The notes: generated by a model not told the origin, from the letters alone. Positions 15,907 to 24,908 are shown, counted from the stretch's first letter. The stretch: DNA of 35,068 nt from Tenacibaculum sp. (GCA_018456245.1 JAGYHQ010000014.1:1-35068); one strand, 5' to 3'. Made by a program: numbers and translations.

Positions 15907-16335
15907 ATGAAAACATTTGTTAAAATTTTATTGGTATTGATGGTATTTGGAGCAGGTATCCAAAATAATTATGCTCAAAAAACAAAGAAAAAAGGAAATA
16001 AAACTAGTGTTGTAAAAAAGAAAAAAGCATCAAAAACTAAAAAAAGTAAATCTTTAAAGGCTACGCAAACAAAGCAAAAAGTTTCAAAGGCAAAAAAGAG
16101 TAAATCGAAAACAAAAAAAGCAGATGTTAAAAATACTACTAAAAAAAAGGTAATAAAGAAACCTACCACTTCAAAAAGAAAGTCAACTAAAAGCAGTGTT
16201 ACTTCATCTAAAAAAAGAGGTTCTAAAGAAGGTGTAAGAATAGGGAAAGATAAAAAAGGACGTACAATATACAAAGGGCCAAAAGGAGGAAAGTATTATA
16301 TTAATAAAAATGGTAATAAAACCTATATTAAATAG
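15907..16335 (+). CDS. Secreted lysine-rich protein with C-terminal basic-adaptor-like motif
   Basis: A 142-residue protein with a signal peptide (MKTFVKILLVLMVFGAGIQNNYAQ), then about 85 residues that are almost only Lys, Ser, Thr and Ala, with 46 lysines in the whole protein. The last 35 residues form a compact end, GRTIYKGPKGGKYYINKNGN, then KTYIK. This end resembles the short repeat called PBCV-specific basic adaptor domain, in which GP-x-GG-x-YYIN-x-x-GN-K-x-YI is typical. The composition recalls histone-H1-like tails, but the signal peptide places it outside the cytoplasm, where it could bind nucleic acid or anionic polysaccharide; that is inference. It is monocistronic, with its own -7 box and terminator. 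Confidence 0.85.
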   Translation: MKTFVKILLVLMVFGAGIQNNYAQKTKKKGNKTSVVKKKKASKTKKSKSLKATQTKQKVSKAKKSKSKTKKADVKNTTKKKVIKKPTTSKRKSTKSSVTSSKKRGSKEGVRIGKDKKGRTIYKGPKGGKYYINKNGNKTYIK

Positions 16336-16377
16336 GTTTTTGGCACTTAAACAAAAATATGTGTAATCTATTAAATC

Positions 16378-16406
16378 AGCCAAATCTTTTGATTTGGCTT
16401 TTTTTT
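16378..16406 (+). terminator. Rho-independent terminator after the lysine-rich protein gene
   Basis: A 9-bp stem AGCCAAATC / GATTTGGCT (16378-16386 with 16391-16399) has a TTTT loop and is followed by seven T's (16400-16406). Confidence 0.9.
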
Positions 16407-16449
16407 GTTAAAAATTAAAGGTTTTTAATTGAATATTGTGCTTAATCGA

Positions 16450-17736
16450 TTATCGTAGTATATACAAGGCGATAATCACCAAAATATTTGCGATAATAAC
16501 AATACTAAAGGCTTTTAAAACTTCTTTTTTAGTTTTATGACCTCCAAGTATTTGAGAGTAAATAGTTTTTAAAATATTGTTACTTACCAGTGCTTGGAAT
16601 GTGGCAATTGCAATAATTGAACTTCCAACATTATAATGCCCTTGAAATAAGTTAAGTAAGAAAGGAGTAATATCAGTAACTCCAACAATTATTGATAGTG
16701 CAGATAATCCGTTTTCTCCATAATGTGTTAGTACAAAATTTGTTACAATTGAAAATAGCACATAAAGCCCTGCAAAAATTATAGAAACTTTAAATTCTAA
16801 AGGGTTTTCGTCTTTTAACGTATTTTCTGAATCTTCTTTAGTATGTTCTATTTTGTTGGCTCTGTAAAATAAAATTCCTACTAATAAACTTATTAAAAAT
16901 AAACATGCAAAATAAGGAAATGTAAAACGTACCATATCGGTATTAAATATTATTAAAAATATAAATACTCGTAGGTACATCATTGCTATGGTAATTAAAA
17001 TAGCTCCTGCATAAGTTTTTGGGTTATCATCATCATTTTTACTTTTTTTAGAAAGTATAATAGTACTTGCTGTACTACTGTATAAACCTCCTAAAATAGC
17101 TGTTAGTAAAATTCCACTTTTATGAAAAACATACCTTTGTAACAAATAACTGATGTATGAAATTGCAGAAACTACCACAATTGCTAACCAAATTTTATAT
17201 GGAGAAACAGGAATAAAACTATGAATATTTTCTTTTGGAAGTATAGGTAAAATAATTCCTATAATAATAATAAATTTAGCTAAGGTTAAAAATTCATCTC
17301 CTTGTATTTTTGTACTTATGTTTTGTAAAGTTTTTTTAACATCAGAAAGAATAAGAACTACAACAAATAGCAATAAAGACAACCATAATGTTGTTGTGTG
17401 TAAAAATAGAGGAAAACCATAGGTTATAAGACAAAGAATTACCGATGTAAGTCCGTAATTTTGTTCTTTAAATACTTTAGATATATAAAAAATTCCTATA
17501 AAAATGGTAATGATTAACATACCTATTAAATAAGGAATTTTTGTTTGGGTATCGGCCATAAGTAGTAGAAACCCTAAAATACCTATAAGAGTAAATGTTC
17601 TATCAGTCCCAAAAATTTGTCTTCTAGCTTCTTTTTCATATTGTTTTCTCCTTTCCATTCCTATACTGAATGAAAATAAAACAACCAATATAAAATTAAC
17701 TAATAACGGATTGATACTATTTAAAAAATCTAACAT
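16450..17736 (-). CDS. MgtC/SapB-DUF4010 family membrane protein
   Basis: About 428 residues with roughly twelve membrane helices. The N-terminal third is MgtC/SapB-like (FSFSIGMERRKQYEKEARRQIFGTDRTFTLIGILGFL, with the R-x-x-F-G-T-R/D motif). The rest is the DUF4010 part (KSGILLTAILGGLYSSTASTIILSKKS, with conserved GG and S-S-T, then GVTDITPFLLNL). MgtC relatives are implicated in magnesium-limited growth, but the transport role of DUF4010 proteins is not settled. The frame opens at a TTG (17742), but the ATG two codons later at 17736 is the better start. A possible small gene lies between it and mutS2. Confidence 0.88.
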   Translation of the reverse strand: MLDFLNSINPLLVNFILVVLFSFSIGMERRKQYEKEARRQIFGTDRTFTLIGILGFLLLMADTQTKIPYLIGMLIITIFIGIFYISKVFKEQNYGLTSVILCLITYGFPLFLHTTTLWLSLLLFVVVLILSDVKKTLQNISTKIQGDEFLTLAKFIIIIGIILPILPKENIHSFIPVSPYKIWLAIVVVSAISYISYLLQRYVFHKSGILLTAILGGLYSSTASTIILSKKSKNDDDNPKTYAGAILITIAMMYLRVFIFLIIFNTDMVRFTFPYFACLFLISLLVGILFYRANKIEHTKEDSENTLKDENPLEFKVSIIFAGLYVLFSIVTNFVLTHYGENGLSALSIIVGVTDITPFLLNLFQGHYNVGSSIIAIATFQALVSNNILKTIYSQILGGHKTKKEVLKAFSIVIIANILVIIALYILR

Positions 17737-17770
17737 ATCCAATATTGTTATGAATTTGGGTACTAAAATA

Positions 17771-17980
17771 CTATTTTTTTTCGGTTAAATATAAAAATAA
17801 TTGCTCAGCAATTTCTTTTGAATATTTTTTTAAAACATAAAAACTGAAAAGATAAGGCATATCAAAACAAGTCATCACATCGTTATAAGGAATTTGATAA
17901 AACTCAATATACGATTTATATTTTTTTTCACAATAATCCCACGAATGCAACTCTATTTTAATACCTTTTTTTATATTCAA
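17771..17980 (-). CDS. Uncertain small ORF, 59-69 residues
   Basis: No family recognised. The longest reading (69 residues) begins at a TTG that is the end of a TAATTTTG promoter box, so that start is unlikely. A TTG at 17950 would give 59 residues beginning MHSWDYCEKKYKSYIEF. The sequence is rich in Tyr and Phe (YIEFYQIPYNDVMTCFDMPYLFSFYVLKKYS), has two cysteines and no clear membrane helix or signal peptide. It fills the gap between mutS2 and the MgtC-like gene on the same strand. It may be a real small protein or an eroded fragment. Confidence 0.42.
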   Translation of the reverse strand: MNIKKGIKIELHSWDYCEKKYKSYIEFYQIPYNDVMTCFDMPYLFSFYVLKKYSKEIAEQLFLYLTEKK

Positions 17981-17985
17981 AATTA
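17978..17985 (-). promoter_or_regulatory. -7 box between mutS2 and the small ORF
   Basis: On the minus strand this reads TAATTTTG (TAnnTTTG). It would start a transcript near 17972 covering the small ORF and the MgtC-like gene, separate from mutS2. Confidence 0.45.
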
Positions 17986-18010
17986 AGTTTTTTATCTATA
18001 CTTAAATCAA

Positions 18011-20209
18011 TTAACCTTTAACTAATTCTAATTTTTCAATCTTGGTTTCAGTAGTAAACATTCCAAAGTTTATTAGTGCTTTTTTCTTTTCAATCCTGTC
18101 TATTACACCAATAGAACGGCTTCCTTCTACACGAACTCTATCACCAATTTTAAATACATAATTTGCTTTTTCTTTGGCTATTTTTTCGTTTTCTATTTTC
18201 TTCTCTTTACGTACTTCAACTACTTTTTTTAATACTTCTTGTTCAACTTTTTTAAGAGTTTCTTTTTGTTGTTTTTCTATCTTTTTATCCTTTATTTTTT
18301 CAAGTTTAGTTTTCTTTTTAGGCGGATTTTTCTTCGTAAACTTTGTTTTTTCCTGTGCTACCCATTTAAAAAAGTTTGCAGATAGTTCTTTTTTATTATT
18401 GGTTTGAAAATATTTATTTAACAATTCATTTAACTGACGTCCAAGAGATAACATTCGCTGATTATTATCATACAATTCTTGAAAGCCTTCTAATTTTTGC
18501 CTAATTTTTCGTTCTTTTTCTTGTAAATTTTCTAAATGTTCTTGCCCCTTATTATGTTGTTTTTCTAAATTTTCAGAAGTTTTTTGTAGTTTATTACGTT
18601 CTTTTTGTAGTTTAGAAATGGTTTTATCTAAACGTACTTTTTCGGTTTCTACTCGTTTTTTTGCTCGGTTAATTAAACTATACGGAATTCCGTTTTTCTC
18701 TGCCACTTCAAATGTAAATGAACTCCCTGCTTGCCCTATAAACAGCTTGTATAAAGGCTCTAATGTTCGTTCATTAAACTGCATATTGGCGTTGGTTACA
18801 TTGTCTAATTCATTTGCCAATACCTTTAAATTTGCGTAGTGGGTAGTTATAATTCCGAATGAATTTTTATCATAAAATTCTTCTAAAAATATTTCTGCTA
18901 AAGCACCTCCTAATTCAGGGTCTGACCCTGTACCAAATTCATCAATTAAAAATAATGTATTATCATTACATTTTCGTAAGAAATAACGCATATTTTTTAA
19001 TCTGTAACTGTACGTGCTTAACTGATTTTCAATAGATTGATTGTCGCCAATATCCGTTAATATAGTGCCGAAAATTGTGGTTTCACTATGTTCATTTACA
19101 GGAATTAACAAGCCACTTTGTAGCATAACTTGTAACAGCCCAACAGTTTTTAAAGTTATACTTTTACCTCCTGCGTTAGGACCAGAAATAACTATAATTT
19201 GCTGTTTTTCATTAAGTTCAATGGTTTGTGGAATAGTTTTAATTCCGTTTTCTTTATTTTTTCTCCATAAAATAGGGTGGAAAGCATCTTTTAAAAACAC
19301 CTTTTTTTCATCTGTAATTTTTGGTAATACGGCATTAATTATTCTTCCGTATTTGGCTTTTGCACCAACAATATCTAAATGGATTAAAAAACTAACATAC
19401 TGTTCTAACAAAGGTAAAAAAGGTCTTATTTCCTCTGATAAAGCACGTAAAATTTTAATAATTTCTTGCTTTTCTTCGTATAATAAATCTTGTAAATCTC
19501 TCGTGTATCCTAATGTTGTTTGAGGCGCTATATATACAATATTTCCTGATTTTGAAGTTCCTAATAAACTACCTTTTACTTTTCTTCGGTGCATTGCTAA
19601 AACAGCCAAAACACGCTGATTATCAATAACAGATTCTTTAATATCATCTAAATAACCATTGGCAATATTATGAGATAATGCTTTTGAAAAACTCTCAGAT
19701 ATTTTACTACGTACTTCTCGTATGTTTTTGCGTAATTGGCGTAGAGTAGGAGTGGCATCATCAGAAACTTCTCCGTGAGATAAAATAACCTTTTTTATAC
19801 TATCTGAAACTATGGTTGTGTATTCAATTTCTTCGCTTAATTCAAAAAGAGTAGGGTAGTATATTTTAAATTTTTTAAGAAACTTCTTTATTTCATTTAC
19901 CGTATGAGTAACCGTTGCTATTTTTAAGAAAGCATTTGTTTCAATATAGCTATTTTCAATAGCTAAACGTTTAATATAGTTATTTATATTATCAAACTGA
20001 TGATTAGGAATTCTGTTTTCATTTTCAAATGAACTGATGTATTCATTTACCAAATTTAATTCAAAAAACAGTTTTTCTTTATTATTAAAAGGTTGAATTT
20101 GTTGTGTTTTCTCTTTTCCTAAATCGGAAATGCAAAATTCGGCAACTTGTTTTAAAACAGTTGTAAATTCTAAATCTTGTAACGTTTTTTCAGATATATT
20201 TAGTTTCAA
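18011..20209 (-). CDS. mutS2: MutS2 family ATPase/endonuclease lacking a Smr domain
   Basis: About 732 residues. The order is the core/clamp (ISEKTLQDLEFTTVLKQVAEFC to LLEQYVSFL), then the ABC-type ATPase with Walker A GPNAGGKS and Walker B LFLIDEFGTGSDP with ITTHYANLK. A long Lys/Glu/Gln-rich coiled coil (about 510-690) follows, and the end is a KOW/SH3-like module (KIGDRVRVEGSRSIGVIDRI). MutS2 acts on recombination intermediates and, in other bacteria, on collided ribosomes. The C-terminal Smr nuclease of the Bacillus protein is absent. The frame stays open to TTG 20233, but that TTG is inside a promoter box. The TTG at 20209, just before KLNISEKTLQDL, fits homologues that start at this segment. 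Confidence 0.92.
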   Translation of the reverse strand: MKLNISEKTLQDLEFTTVLKQVAEFCISDLGKEKTQQIQPFNNKEKLFFELNLVNEYISSFENENRIPNHQFDNINNYIKRLAIENSYIETNAFLKIATVTHTVNEIKKFLKKFKIYYPTLFELSEEIEYTTIVSDSIKKVILSHGEVSDDATPTLRQLRKNIREVRSKISESFSKALSHNIANGYLDDIKESVIDNQRVLAVLAMHRRKVKGSLLGTSKSGNIVYIAPQTTLGYTRDLQDLLYEEKQEIIKILRALSEEIRPFLPLLEQYVSFLIHLDIVGAKAKYGRIINAVLPKITDEKKVFLKDAFHPILWRKNKENGIKTIPQTIELNEKQQIIVISGPNAGGKSITLKTVGLLQVMLQSGLLIPVNEHSETTIFGTILTDIGDNQSIENQLSTYSYRLKNMRYFLRKCNDNTLFLIDEFGTGSDPELGGALAEIFLEEFYDKNSFGIITTHYANLKVLANELDNVTNANMQFNERTLEPLYKLFIGQAGSSFTFEVAEKNGIPYSLINRAKKRVETEKVRLDKTISKLQKERNKLQKTSENLEKQHNKGQEHLENLQEKERKIRQKLEGFQELYDNNQRMLSLGRQLNELLNKYFQTNNKKELSANFFKWVAQEKTKFTKKNPPKKKTKLEKIKDKKIEKQQKETLKKVEQEVLKKVVEVRKEKKIENEKIAKEKANYVFKIGDRVRVEGSRSIGVIDRIEKKKALINFGMFTTETKIEKLELVKG

Positions 20210-20214
20210 ATTAG

Positions 20215-20222
20215 TATATTTG
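20215..20222 (+). promoter_or_regulatory. -7 box of ung promoter
   Basis: TATATTTG matches TAnnTTTG, 55 bp before the ung ATG. It faces the mutS2 -7 box at 20231-20238 across only 8 bp. Confidence 0.58.
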
Positions 20223-20230
20223 GATTTGTG

Positions 20231-20238
20231 CAAAAGTA
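20231..20238 (-). promoter_or_regulatory. -7 box of mutS2 promoter
   Basis: On the minus strand this reads TACTTTTG (TAnnTTTG). A TTG lies 18 bp further upstream on that strand, the spacing expected of a -33 element, making this the best-supported promoter in the window. Confidence 0.65.
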
Positions 20239-20276
20239 AGAAAATAGATAAACAAGCAAGTAAAAGATATAATATA

Positions 20277-20942
20277 ATGCAAGTAAATATAGAAGAAAGT
20301 TGGCAAAAGGTATTACAGCCTGAATTTGAAAAGGATTATTTTAAAAATTTGGTTGAATTCGTAAAAGAAGAATATACAAATTACACTTGTTATCCTAAGG
20401 GTAAAAATATTTTTTCAGCGTTTGATTATTGTCCGTTTAATGATGTAAAAGTTGTTATTATTGGGCAAGACCCATATCACGGAGTGGGGCAGGCAAACGG
20501 TTTGTGTTTTTCGGTTTATGAAGGGGTTGCACATCCGCCATCACTTATAAATATTTTTAAAGAAATTGAAGAAGACTTAAAAATTCCTTATCCGAAAAGT
20601 GGTGATTTATCTCGTTGGGCAAAGCAAGGAGTGTTATTATTAAACGCAACTTTAACAGTAAGACAAGCACAAGCAGGAAGTCATCAAAATAAAGGTTGGG
20701 AGCAATTTACTGATGCTGTTATTGAAATTATATCAAACCAAAAAGAAAATGTAGTATTTTTACTTTGGGGAGGATATGCAAAAAAGAAAGGAGCTAAGAT
20801 TGATAAAAATAAACATCATATTTTATCATCAGGTCATCCTTCGCCTTTAAGTGCTAATAGAGGTTATTGGTTTGGAAATAAGCATTTTTCTAAAACCAAT
20901 GATTTTTTAAAAAGTAAAAATTTAACTGAAATAAAATGGTAA
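20277..20942 (+). CDS. ung: Uracil-DNA glycosylase, family 1
   Basis: A 221-residue enzyme that removes uracil from DNA as the first step of base excision repair. The catalytic water-activating motif is GQDPYHG (Asp65) and the Leu-loop motif is HPSPLSANRG (His187). GLCFSV, VLLLNATLTVR and VVFLLWGGYAKKKG are also family 1 segments. The ATG at 20277 starts at VNIEESWQKVL, the normal N-terminus; a longer open frame reaches back into mutS2 but is not needed. It is transcribed divergently from mutS2 with facing promoters. Confidence 0.97.
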   Translation: MQVNIEESWQKVLQPEFEKDYFKNLVEFVKEEYTNYTCYPKGKNIFSAFDYCPFNDVKVVIIGQDPYHGVGQANGLCFSVYEGVAHPPSLINIFKEIEEDLKIPYPKSGDLSRWAKQGVLLLNATLTVRQAQAGSHQNKGWEQFTDAVIEIISNQKENVVFLLWGGYAKKKGAKIDKNKHHILSSGHPSPLSANRGYWFGNKHFSKTNDFLKSKNLTEIKW

Positions 20943-20995
20943 TTTAAAAACATTTTTTTGCAAAAAATATTGTATAACTATAAAAAAATAGAGAG

Positions 20996-21652
20996 ATGAA
21001 AATAAAAATTTTAGAAATTAATACGGTTAATGAGTTAAATGATTATTGGACAAAAGAAGATTATTATAAGCTTTTGGAAGAATTTAATTATTCAGATGCC
21101 ACAAATATTAAGGATAGTGAATTGAAAGAAATGTTATTTATGGCAATTACAGATTTTGAACCTGAGGAAGCTGCCGAAATAGTATTAAGTTATAAATTAG
21201 GGGAACAATTAAATGAAGGGCAAATTCAATCGTTATCACATGAAATGCAAAGAGATAGAATTGCTGAGGAATATCCAGAGCCTGCTTTACATTATGATTT
21301 GTTTAATATTAACCAGTTATTATACAAGGCATTTAATGGGGTGTTTCCTAATACAGAGGCAACAAAATTAAAATTTGAAGTAGTAGATGATGAAGGAATA
21401 GAAATAAATGAAGATAAAGAAATAATTACCAAAATATTAGGAGGAGCATTAACAGATAGAAGTATAATTAAACGATTATTTGCTAAACAACTTGATGGAA
21501 GTGAAAAATTTGAGGATGCACATAAGTTTATTTGGAAAATAAAAACAATTGAAAAAAATAAATTTGAAATTTTAACTTCAAAATATTGGATTGAACAAGA
21601 AGATATTGTTTCTACCGATTATGATGTGAAAATTGTAGAATTTGAGGATTAA
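20996..21652 (+). CDS. Acidic protein of unknown function
   Basis: A 218-residue cytoplasmic-looking protein with no signal peptide or membrane helix. It is strongly acidic, especially in EMLFMAITDFEPEEAAEIVL and the ending DVKIVEFED. The first 100 residues look helical, with EDYYKLLEEFNY and LSHEMQRDRIAEEYPEPALH. The second half is strand-rich, with KLKFEVVDDEGIEINEDKEI and KNKFEILTSKYWIEQEDIV. I do not recognise a family. It starts 53 bp after ung with GAGAG near the ATG, and a very strong terminator follows, so it is either the second gene of the ung unit or expressed alone. Confidence 0.8.
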   Translation: MKIKILEINTVNELNDYWTKEDYYKLLEEFNYSDATNIKDSELKEMLFMAITDFEPEEAAEIVLSYKLGEQLNEGQIQSLSHEMQRDRIAEEYPEPALHYDLFNINQLLYKAFNGVFPNTEATKLKFEVVDDEGIEINEDKEIITKILGGALTDRSIIKRLFAKQLDGSEKFEDAHKFIWKIKTIEKNKFEILTSKYWIEQEDIVSTDYDVKIVEFED

Positions 21653-21664
21653 GTAATTTTCTTT

Positions 21665-21714
21665 AATTAAAAAGATAGAAGTATGTGTTAATTTATACTT
21701 CTATCTTTTTAATT
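21665..21714. terminator. Bidirectional terminator between convergent genes
   Basis: A perfect 20-bp stem (21665-21684 with 21695-21714, core AAAAAGATAGAAGTAT) has a 10-nt loop. The T-rich arm and tail serve the plus-strand gene ending at 21652, and the mirror arm can serve the minus-strand gene ending at 21734. Confidence 0.9.
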
Positions 21715-21733
21715 TTTATTATAAACTAATGTA

Positions 21734-23269
21734 CTAATTATTAGTAGTGTTTTTTTTCAATTCAAAAATATCTTTTCTTCTGTCTTTTAAGTTTCTTACA
21801 CTACCAAATTGATTTAATTCACGTAATAAATCAATATCACAATCAGCAATTAATATCATTTCAGTATTTGTTGTGGCTTCCGCTTTAATACCATTTGCAG
21901 GGAAAGAAAAATCACAAGGAGTAAAAACCATTGATTGAGCAAATTGTATATCCATATTATGTACTTTAGGTAAATTACCTACACTACCTGCAATTGCCAC
22001 ATAACATTCATTCTCTATGGCTCTTGCTTGAGCACAATGACGAACTCTTGAATATCCGTTTTGAGTATCTGTTAAAAAAGGGATAAATAAAATGTCCATT
22101 CCTTCGTCTGCTAATAATCGGCTTAACTCAGGAAATTCAGAATCATAACAGATTAATATACCTATTTTTCCACAATCAGTATCAAATGTTTTTAATTGAT
22201 TACCTCCTTGTAATCCCCATACTTTTGCTTCATCAGGGGTAACGTGGAGTTTTTCATATCTTTCAACAGAACCGTCTCTTTTACATAAATATCCTACATT
22301 ATAAAGAAGATTATCTTTCATTTCAGGCATACTACCAGTTATAATGTTAATATTATAAGAAATGGCTAATTCAGAAAATTTTTGTACAATGTTAGGCGTG
22401 TGTTTAGCTAATTCTCTAATTGCTTGTGATTCTGGTAAATGATTGTTTTCAGCCATTAAAGGAGCATTAAAAAACTCAGGGAAAAGAGCAAAATCAGAAC
22501 GGTAGCCCGAAACAGCATCAACAAAATATTCGGCTTGTTGCATTAGTTCTTCTAAATTTTTATACAACCTCATTTGCCATTGTATTAACCCTAAACGAAC
22601 AACTTTTTTATTTGTAACTGCTTTTTTTGTTTTCTTTTGGTAATAAATATTATTCCATTCTAATAATACAGCAAATTCGTTAGAGGCTTTATCTCCTTCT
22701 AAATATCCTCTTAAAATTTTTGAGGGGTGAAAATCATTTGATATTTGAAAATTTAATACCGGGTCGTGTATTTCTTTTCTTTTAACTTTTTCAATATACT
22801 GTTTTGGTGTTAATGTATCGGCGAATTTATGATAATTAGGAATTCTTCCTCCAAAAGCAATACCTCTTAAATTTAATTTTTCACATAATTCTTTTCTGTA
22901 ATCATATAATCTTCTTCCAAGTCTTAATCCTCTATATTCTGATTTAATAAACACATCAATACCATATAAAACATCTCCTTCATCATTATGTGTGTTAAAA
23001 GTATTATTTCCTGTAATTTCATTGTAGGTATGGTTGTCATCAAATTTATCATAATCAATAATTATTGACAAGGCACATCCTGCTAATTCATTATTTATTT
23101 TAATTACAACCTGCCCAGCAGGAAATTTTTCAATTAACGTTTTTATTTGAGATTCTTCCCAATATGAATCAGGCATAGTTGGGTATGCTTCAATCATCAC
23201 TCTTTTTAATTCTTTGTAATCATTAAGCGTTAAAAATTGAAGTTCTATATTATCAATATTTTCTACCAT
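21734..23269 (-). CDS. GNAT acetyltransferase / carbon-nitrogen hydrolase fusion protein
   Basis: About 511 residues. Residues 1-210 are a GNAT fold (LTLNDYKELKRVMIEAYP, VVIKINNELAGCALSI, and the acetyl-CoA loop KSEYRGLRLGRRLYDYRKEL). Residues about 220-505 are a nitrilase-superfamily amidase with the Glu-Lys-Cys triad visible as FPEFFN, YEKLHVTPDE and GILICYDSEFPE. This bifunctional layout is known across Bacteroidota but its substrate is not established. The open frame extends to a TTG at 23287, but ATG 23269 (MVENIDNIELQFL) is the better start. The gene lies behind the aspartate ammonia-lyase gene, separated by a terminator. Confidence 0.93.
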   Translation of the reverse strand: MVENIDNIELQFLTLNDYKELKRVMIEAYPTMPDSYWEESQIKTLIEKFPAGQVVIKINNELAGCALSIIIDYDKFDDNHTYNEITGNNTFNTHNDEGDVLYGIDVFIKSEYRGLRLGRRLYDYRKELCEKLNLRGIAFGGRIPNYHKFADTLTPKQYIEKVKRKEIHDPVLNFQISNDFHPSKILRGYLEGDKASNEFAVLLEWNNIYYQKKTKKAVTNKKVVRLGLIQWQMRLYKNLEELMQQAEYFVDAVSGYRSDFALFPEFFNAPLMAENNHLPESQAIRELAKHTPNIVQKFSELAISYNINIITGSMPEMKDNLLYNVGYLCKRDGSVERYEKLHVTPDEAKVWGLQGGNQLKTFDTDCGKIGILICYDSEFPELSRLLADEGMDILFIPFLTDTQNGYSRVRHCAQARAIENECYVAIAGSVGNLPKVHNMDIQFAQSMVFTPCDFSFPANGIKAEATTNTEMILIADCDIDLLRELNQFGSVRNLKDRRKDIFELKKNTTNN

Positions 23270-23304
23270 AGGTTTGTTTATTATCAATTAAAGAGTATAA
23301 AATT

Positions 23305-23333
23305 AAAAATAAAACCTCCATAAAATGGAGGTT
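23305..23333 (-). terminator. Terminator of the aspartate ammonia-lyase gene
   Basis: On the minus strand, an 8-bp stem AACCTCCA / TGGAGGTT with a 5-nt loop (23313-23333) is followed by TTATTTTTAATTTT, directly after the stop at 23344. Confidence 0.82.
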
Positions 23334-23343
23334 AATATTTAAA

Positions 23344-24762
23344 TTATTTATGTAATGTAGCAGTATATTTAGGTGCTATAAGGTTTTTTAAACTTAAAAT
23401 TTTATCAAGTTCTTTTTCTGAAAGTAATTTTTTCTCTAAAACTATTTCACGAATACTTTTACCTGAACGAATAACTTCTTTACCTATAATATCTCCCATA
23501 TGATGCCCTATATAAGGGTCTAAAAGAGTAATAATTCCAACAGAATTTAAGACCATTTGTTTAGTATGTTCTTCATTCGCTGTAATTCCTGAAATACATT
23601 TTTCAGAAAGGGTAGTGGTTGCACTGCAAAGTAACTCAATAGATTCAAAAAGAGATTGAGCAATTACAGGCTCCATTACATTAAGTTGTAACTGCCCAGC
23701 TTCTGCAGCAAAAGTAATTGTAACATCATTACCTATAACCTTAAAACAAACCTGATTTACAACCTCAGGAATAACAGGATTTACTTTTGCAGGCATAATT
23801 GAAGACCCTGCTTGCATTTCAGGTAAATTAATTTCGTTAAATCCACATCTTGGACCTGAAGACAATAAACGAAGGTCATTACAAATTTTAGATAATTTAA
23901 CAGCTGTTCGTTTTAAGGCACTTGAAATCATTACATAAGCACCACAATCAGAAGTAGCTTCAATTAAATTTTCAGATTTTTTAAAATTAATATTAGTAAA
24001 TTCTTTTAAGTATTTAACAGCTAATCTTGAATATCCTTTAGGGGCATTTACACCTGTTCCTATTGCTGTTCCTCCTAAATTAATTTCCAAAATTAAATTA
24101 CGAGCTCTTTCAAGGCTTTTTATTTCTTCTTTTAAGTTTGTTACCCAAGCTCCAAATTCATCTCCTAAAGACATAGGAACAGCATCTTGCAACTGGGTTC
24201 TTCCCATTTTTAAGATATTTTTAAACTCAACTGATTTTTTTTCAAATTCACTAATAAGAGCATTTAAATTATTAATTAAATTGCTCATATAATAGTATAT
24301 AGCAACTCTAAATCCTGTAGGATAAGCATCATTGGTAGATTGAGATTTGTTAACATGGTCATTAGGATGTAAAATATCATAACTACCTTTTTTATGACCA
24401 TTTAAAGTAAGAGCAACATTAGCAATTACTTCATTGGTATTCATATTAACAGATGTTCCTGCACCTCCTTGAAATACATCAGTAGGGAAGAATTGTGAAT
24501 ATTTATCAATATTATTTAAAATTTCATCACAGGCATTAATAATCATATCTGCCTTGTCAGAAGGTATTGTACCTACTTCTTTATTTGCCGATGCACAAGC
24601 CTTTTTTGTTAAAATCATTCCTTTTATAAAAATAGGAAATTCGCAAATATGTGTATTAGATATTTTAAAGTTATTTATGGCTCTTTGTGTGTGAATTCCA
24701 TAATATAAATGGTTTTCAATTTCTAAATTACCTAAAAGGTCGGTTTCTGTTCTTGTATTCAT
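23344..24762 (-). CDS. aspA: Aspartate ammonia-lyase
   Basis: A 472-residue enzyme of the fumarase/aspartase superfamily that splits aspartate into fumarate and ammonia. The superfamily signature [11 protein letters not shown] (about residues 316-326) carries the catalytic-loop serine. [38 protein letters not shown] and [12 protein letters not shown] are also present. The length and the [11 protein letters not shown] segment (T-x-x-N-A-P) fit AspA better than fumarase C, but confusion within the family cannot be excluded by eye. A -7 box lies upstream at 24819-24826, and a terminator closes the gene as a single unit. Confidence 0.92.
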   Translation of the reverse strand: MNTRTETDLLGNLEIENHLYYGIHTQRAINNFKISNTHICEFPIFIKGMILTKKACASANKEVGTIPSDKADMIINACDEILNNIDKYSQFFPTDVFQGGAGTSVNMNTNEVIANVALTLNGHKKGSYDILHPNDHVNKSQSTNDAYPTGFRVAIYYYMSNLINNLNALISEFEKKSVEFKNILKMGRTQLQDAVPMSLGDEFGAWVTNLKEEIKSLERARNLILEINLGGTAIGTGVNAPKGYSRLAVKYLKEFTNINFKKSENLIEATSDCGAYVMISSALKRTAVKLSKICNDLRLLSSGPRCGFNEINLPEMQAGSSIMPAKVNPVIPEVVNQVCFKVIGNDVTITFAAEAGQLQLNVMEPVIAQSLFESIELLCSATTTLSEKCISGITANEEHTKQMVLNSVGIITLLDPYIGHHMGDIIGKEVIRSGKSIREIVLEKKLLSEKELDKILSLKNLIAPKYTATLHK

Positions 24763-24818
24763 TTTTTAAAACTTATAAATTGTTTTTATAATGATTTTTA
24801 ATTATAAAAATTGGAGGT

Positions 24819-24826
24819 CAAATGTA
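24819..24826 (-). promoter_or_regulatory. -7 box of aspA promoter
   Basis: On the minus strand this reads TACATTTG (TAnnTTTG), 57 bp before the ATG at 24762. Confidence 0.55.
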
Positions 24827-24908
24827 ATTAAAACTTTGAATTTTGGGCTTTTTTATTTATAAAAAATAAAGAGAATGATTTTTTATATGTTTTTTGTACA
24901 TTGTGCCT

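Noticed and set aside
15975..16274. Phe/Leu/Val-rich open frame on the minus strand
   Set aside because: It is the antisense of the Lys-rich tract: AAA/AAG codons read backwards give Phe and Leu. It has no promoter of its own.
20130..20276. N-terminal extension of ung reaching into mutS2
   Set aside because: It lies upstream of the TATATTTG box and is not part of the normal UDG fold; ATG 20277 gives the usual length.
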